Positions 61,072 through 64,000 of a stretch of 64,000 nucleotides of DNA are shown here, one piece after another. Each line of letters opens with the position of its first letter. Within the stretch, counting starts at the first letter, position 1. The notes beneath the pieces are model-generated. The model searched no databases. It saw only the letters and a program-made list of their open reading frames with translations, and was not told where the DNA came from. A program made the position numbers and the translations under genes. The stretch comes from Paenibacillus sp. FSL R5-0912. GTDB taxonomy: Bacteria; Bacillota; Bacilli; Paenibacillales; Paenibacillaceae. The stretch lies in NCBI RefSeq assembly GCF_000758605.1, contig NZ_CP009282.1, positions 3,286,001-3,350,000 of the forward strand. The letters run 5' to 3'.

Positions 61072-61239
61072 AATTTCTACCGCACCAATGCGAACGTGTC
61101 TCCCCGGCGCCGGCTTCTTTGCCAGACTGGTAATGAACAAGTTCTGCAGTCGCGTGAGCCGTGTGAATTTGGAACTTGGTAAGCTCCGCTGTATGATGTA
61201 TTTATAACGAACATCTAACCACAGGAAGGGGAAATACAC

Positions 61240-61674
61240 ATGAGCTTTGAGAATCCAAGCAGGGAAGAAATCGGAGATATTCTGGCTGGAGCAGGTAATA
61301 TTGCCGTAGTCGGCCTATCTGACAAAACGGACCGCACCTCTTATATGGTCGCAGGCGCTATGCAGAGCCGGGGGTACCGGATTATTCCGGTCAATCCGTC
61401 GGTAGACGGAGAGGTCCTGGGCGAGAAATGCTATCACACGCTGGCGGAAATTCCTGAGCCGGTGGATATTGTGAATGTATTCCGCCGCAGTGAATACTGC
61501 GCAGCTGTAGCGCAGGAAGCCGCAGATATCGGAGCGCGCGTGCTCTGGCTGCAGCAGGGCATCATTAGCCAGGAGGCTGCTGACATCGCCGCTGCACACG
61601 ATATGATCGCCATCATGGACCGCTGCATCAAGGTGGAAGAAGCGATTACGATGAAGGGCCGGAGCCGGACCTAG
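61240..61674 (+). CDS. CoA-binding domain protein (YccU-like)
   Basis: A 144-residue Rossmann-like CoA-binding protein: NIAVVGLSDKTDRTSYMVAGAMQSRGYRIIPVNP (residues 20-53), the VDIVNVFRRSE segment, and the Cys-containing MDRCIKVE end. Family members bind CoA; the cellular role is not established. Ribosome site AGGAAGGGG. Confidence 0.93.
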   Translation: MSFENPSREEIGDILAGAGNIAVVGLSDKTDRTSYMVAGAMQSRGYRIIPVNPSVDGEVLGEKCYHTLAEIPEPVDIVNVFRRSEYCAAVAQEAADIGARVLWLQQGIISQEAADIAAAHDMIAIMDRCIKVEEAITMKGRSRT

Positions 61675-61937
61675 ATGATCGAATGTAACCGGATGAAAGA
61701 GCTCATGTGGAGCCGGATGGAGCCCGGCTTCTGGTTTCCATCATCCGGAATTCTGGAACGGTACTGAGCCTTAAATCCGCTTGTTTGTAACAGAAACTGT
61801 CTTCTTGTCGTGCACGGCAGGGGGAGTATAGAAAGAATAGGCATATGGGTTTAGCATACATGATCAGCTCATCTGTGAAGATCAGTTACTCATGCAGATT
61901 ATAGATTTTATTGATTGCGATTGCTGTACTTGAAACA

Positions 61938-61986
61938 GACGAAGAACGTCCTTAACTCCATTTCATGGGGGAAGGGCGTTTTTTTA
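61938..61986 (+). terminator. Terminator-like hairpin upstream of the DUF559-like gene
   Basis: GAACGTCCTT and AAGGGCGTTT pair with a loop holding a second TCCATTTCATGGGGGA pairing and end in TTTTTTT, only about 20 bases before the start codon. It may be an attenuator for the following gene or the end of an upstream transcript. Confidence 0.6.
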
Positions 61987-62006
61987 TTTTACAGGAGGTC
62001 ATTCAT

Positions 62007-62678
62007 ATGGACTTTGAACAGGCACATTGCACGTTTATGGAGACGCATACTAATGAACGAGCTGGTGAACGGCGGGGGAGGATGCTGCGTGGACACAACT
62101 ATGCGGAGAAACTGTTTTTACAGAATGTATGGTGGCCGCTGTTTGAGTCGCTGGAGCAGCTGCATCCGGAATACGAAGTATATGACTGGAACCGCAAGTC
62201 GCAATTTTTGGATTTTGCTTTTCTGCCTGCAAGCGGCAGCCGTTTCGGAATCGAATGCGATGGTTTTCAGAGTCATGTTAAAGAGATGGACCGTGAAAAA
62301 TTCAGCTATGCATTTAACAGGGATACCTTCTTAACAGGAATGGGTTGGAAAAGGCTGCATTTCTCATTCGACGATATCCAGCAGCGTCCGGAGGTATGCC
62401 GGATGCTGCTGCAACTGGCGTTGGCTCCTTATTTAGCCCGGAGTACTGCCGGAGGAGAGAAGCTGTTATCAGCAGAAAAAGAAGTGCTGCGCTTGGCGTG
62501 GCAGATTGGCAGGCCGCTGCAGCCGAAGGAGGTTACCGACTTTATCCAGATTAACTTTCGAACTGCCCGGAAGATGTTAAACTCTTTGAGCAATAAGGGG
62601 TTGCTCCAGCCCGTTCCTGGCGGAAGAGGAACAAGATCTTATGAATTGAAGCCGATGCATCCTGATCAGAGTTGGTAA
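62007..62678 (+). CDS. DUF559-like nuclease domain with C-terminal winged helix
   Basis: A 223-residue protein. Residues 20-145 look like the DUF559/Vsr-type PD-(D/E)XK nuclease core (FLDFAF, FGIECDGFQSH with the acid pair, FNRDTFLTGMGWKRLHFSFDDIQQRP). Residues 150-215 form a winged helix (VLRLAWQIGRPLQPKEVTDFIQINFRTARKMLNSLSNKGLLQPVPGG). The combination suggests DNA-directed cleavage or nicking, but activity is not shown. ATG at 62007 has AGGAGG 9 bases upstream. Confidence 0.7.
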   Translation: MDFEQAHCTFMETHTNERAGERRGRMLRGHNYAEKLFLQNVWWPLFESLEQLHPEYEVYDWNRKSQFLDFAFLPASGSRFGIECDGFQSHVKEMDREKFSYAFNRDTFLTGMGWKRLHFSFDDIQQRPEVCRMLLQLALAPYLARSTAGGEKLLSAEKEVLRLAWQIGRPLQPKEVTDFIQINFRTARKMLNSLSNKGLLQPVPGGRGTRSYELKPMHPDQSW

Positions 62679-63206
62679 AGAGAAGCAGTTAAGCTTAAGC
62701 GGCAAGCTCGTTAGGTGGGGGAGATGAGAAATGGAAGTGAAGCGGGGGATAGGGCAAATATATTGGTTGGCTGTTACGGCCTCCACTACTTCTACAACTG
62801 CTACTGCGTTGGATTGATTGTATTTTGTACACTAGAATTCATTAAAAAAACACTTTTTTAAGACTCTGTTGCACTTTGTACAGTAGAATAATGAATTTTG
62901 ATGGATTTTAATCGATTTTTGAGAATTCTATTGTACGAAGTGCAATAGATCGTTAATTTGAGCGGAGATAGAGTCAATCTATTGTATAAAGTACAATTGC
63001 GGCTTAAGAGCGACCAAGATAATGGTTAGGCCTACTATTCAATTACGATTCAACACATTCCCAATACATCCTTGTAACCTTTGCATATGTTTCCATTGCA
63101 GTTCTCACCTCTTTTTTGCAGATGTTCTTCGGAATTATGTCCCCGTCTCCATTACTTGTTCCTGAATTCAGACGATACGATTGCCTAAATTCTCACACGT
63201 ATTCTT
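62679..63206. repeat. Four-copy short palindrome-like repeat locus 3
   Basis: Motifs near 62815, 62868, 62928 and 62979 follow TTGCACTTTGTACAnTAG-like patterns, the first two in one orientation and the last two inverted, spaced 51-60 bases. The rest of this gap shows no gene. Confidence 0.65.
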
Positions 63207-63235
63207 TTGACAAAAACTGCTGCAGCGCTTACCAT
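63207..63235 (+). promoter_or_regulatory. Possible promoter for the PTS gene
   Basis: A perfect TTGACA is followed after 17 bases by TACCAT, about 30 bases before the TTG start. Confidence 0.45.
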
Positions 63236-63264
63236 TCAATATAGAAAGAAAGGAGAGGGTCACC

Positions 63265-64000
63265 TTGAATTGGCTCGGATCTTTGCAGCAGTTAGGCAGA
63301 GCCATTATGCTTCCTACCATGGTGCTTCCGGCGGCGGCCATCTTGCTGAGTCTGGGCAGCTTACCGTGGTCTGCATGGGGACTTTCTTCGGTATCCGAAG
63401 TGACGACATACGCGGGGCAAGGAATATTCTATTTCATGCCTTATTTGTTTGCTGTCGGTGTAGCGTGGGGATTGTCCAATCAGGCCGGACCGGCCGGACT
63501 GGCGGCGCTCGCAGGGATGTTCACTTATGACCGGATTGTTTCCAACATGGGAGACGGGGCTGTACAGCCTGCAACATTAATTGGTATTATCCTTGGGATT
63601 GTAGCCGGCGTAGCGCATAACCGGTTTAAGAATATTAAGCTGCCGGAGGCGATCCAGTTTTTTGGAGGGTCGCGTTTTGTACTGCTTTTTATGGGTTTAT
63701 TCTCCGCGCTGTTCGCCTGGGTGATGCTTGGCGTATCCCCGCTGCTCCAGCAGCTGCTGAATGATCTCTTCAGGGTAGTGCAGGTTACCGGCGGATATGG
63801 AGTTTTTGTCTACGGGGTATTGTATAGAGTGCTGACGGCCTTTGGCCTGCATCATATTCTCAATAATGTATTCTGGTTTCAGCTGGGCTCCTTCACGACG
63901 CCTGACGGAAGTGCGGTCGTGCAAGGGGATTTGCCGCGTTTTTTTGCCGGGGACCCTACAGCGGGGATCTTCATGGCCGGGCTATTCCCGATCATGATGT
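63265..64000 (+). CDS. PTS sugar transporter subunit EIIC, start only
   Basis: The frame starts at TTG 10 bases after AAAGGAG and is still open at the window end after 245 codons. The product begins NWLGSLQQLGRAIMLPTMVLPAAAILLSLG and continues with several membrane helices including FYFMPYLFAVGVAWGLSNQAG and LTAFGLHHILNNVFWFQLG, typical of the glucose/N-acetylglucosamine/maltose EIIC class. These permeases import and phosphorylate sugars through the phosphotransferase system. The sugar and any EIIB or EIIA domain lie outside the window. Confidence 0.9.
   Translation, partial: MNWLGSLQQLGRAIMLPTMVLPAAAILLSLGSLPWSAWGLSSVSEVTTYAGQGIFYFMPYLFAVGVAWGLSNQAGPAGLAALAGMFTYDRIVSNMGDGAVQPATLIGIILGIVAGVAHNRFKNIKLPEAIQFFGGSRFVLLFMGLFSALFAWVMLGVSPLLQQLLNDLFRVVQVTGGYGVFVYGVLYRVLTAFGLHHILNNVFWFQLGSFTTPDGSAVVQGDLPRFFAGDPTAGIFMAGLFPIMM

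Noticed and set aside
61915..62334. A 139-residue plus-strand ORF
   Set aside because: It runs through the terminator-like hairpin and overlaps the DUF559-like gene in another frame with no ribosome site.
63207..63530. A 107-residue plus-strand ORF near the window end
   Set aside because: The true gene is in another frame: the PTS EIIC permease from TTG 63265, with many membrane helices and still open at 64000.

Overview
The window looks like the chromosome of a low- to mid-GC Firmicute, most probably Paenibacillus. The basis is gene style (strong AGGAGG ribosome sites, many TTG/GTG starts, copper-amine-oxidase-type stalk proteins, an agr-type cyclic-lactone locus, a Met T-box) and familiar Bacillales genes such as speA, gnd, aroA and a DUF1292 protein. 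This is inference from gene content; no 16S gene is present.

Regions. 1-5.1 kb: end of a Na+/H+ antiporter, a Pat-like acetyltransferase, a split ThrE-type exporter, a YitT protein, a DUF3231 protein and an AraC regulator. 5.2-11.0 kb: a sugar module with a GH127 beta-L-arabinofuranosidase, a GH94 cellobiose phosphorylase and a LacI regulator; two near-identical palindromes mark the LacI operators. 11.0-20.6 kb: small membrane and secreted proteins, a thermonuclease, and a compact agr-like locus (sensor-like membrane protein, AgrB, AgrD, stand-alone LytTR protein). 19.9-25.0 kb: a decayed stretch with a degenerate tRNA-Val 3' fragment, an SDR pseudogene, and a TetR/SDR/epimerase group bounded by 33-bp direct repeats.

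25.0-41.6 kb is the most unusual part: an AT-rich integrated element of about 16.6 kb, bounded by a perfect 49-bp duplication of the 3' half of tRNA-Val(GAC), with a tyrosine integrase next to the intact tRNA. All protein genes in it run on the minus strand. It carries a scaffold-like protein, a SU10-type major capsid protein, a DHH-like protein, a winged-helix replication protein with four upstream iterons, a small-terminase candidate, holin, large terminase, SPP1-type portal, two lipoproteins, two small membrane proteins and two connector-like proteins, one with an Ig-like domain. I see no tail, tape-measure, endolysin or capsid-protease gene. It therefore looks like a head-encoding phage satellite or phage-plasmid hybrid that packages its own DNA and would borrow tails, although a decayed prophage remains possible.

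41.6-64 kb returns to host-like DNA: NUDIX hydrolases, a creatininase-family amidohydrolase, an aldo/keto reductase beside a regulator interrupted by an in-frame TAG, a repeat-rich 1-kb spacer, a second-type methionyl-tRNA synthetase under a T-box, an intramembrane protease, speA, an MFS transporter, gnd, aroK, a rhodanese, aroA, a DUF559-like nuclease/winged-helix protein and the start of a PTS EIIC permease cut by the window edge. Several dispersed intergenic repeat families recur across the window, including a set of four short palindrome-like motifs about 55 bp apart found at three separate loci.
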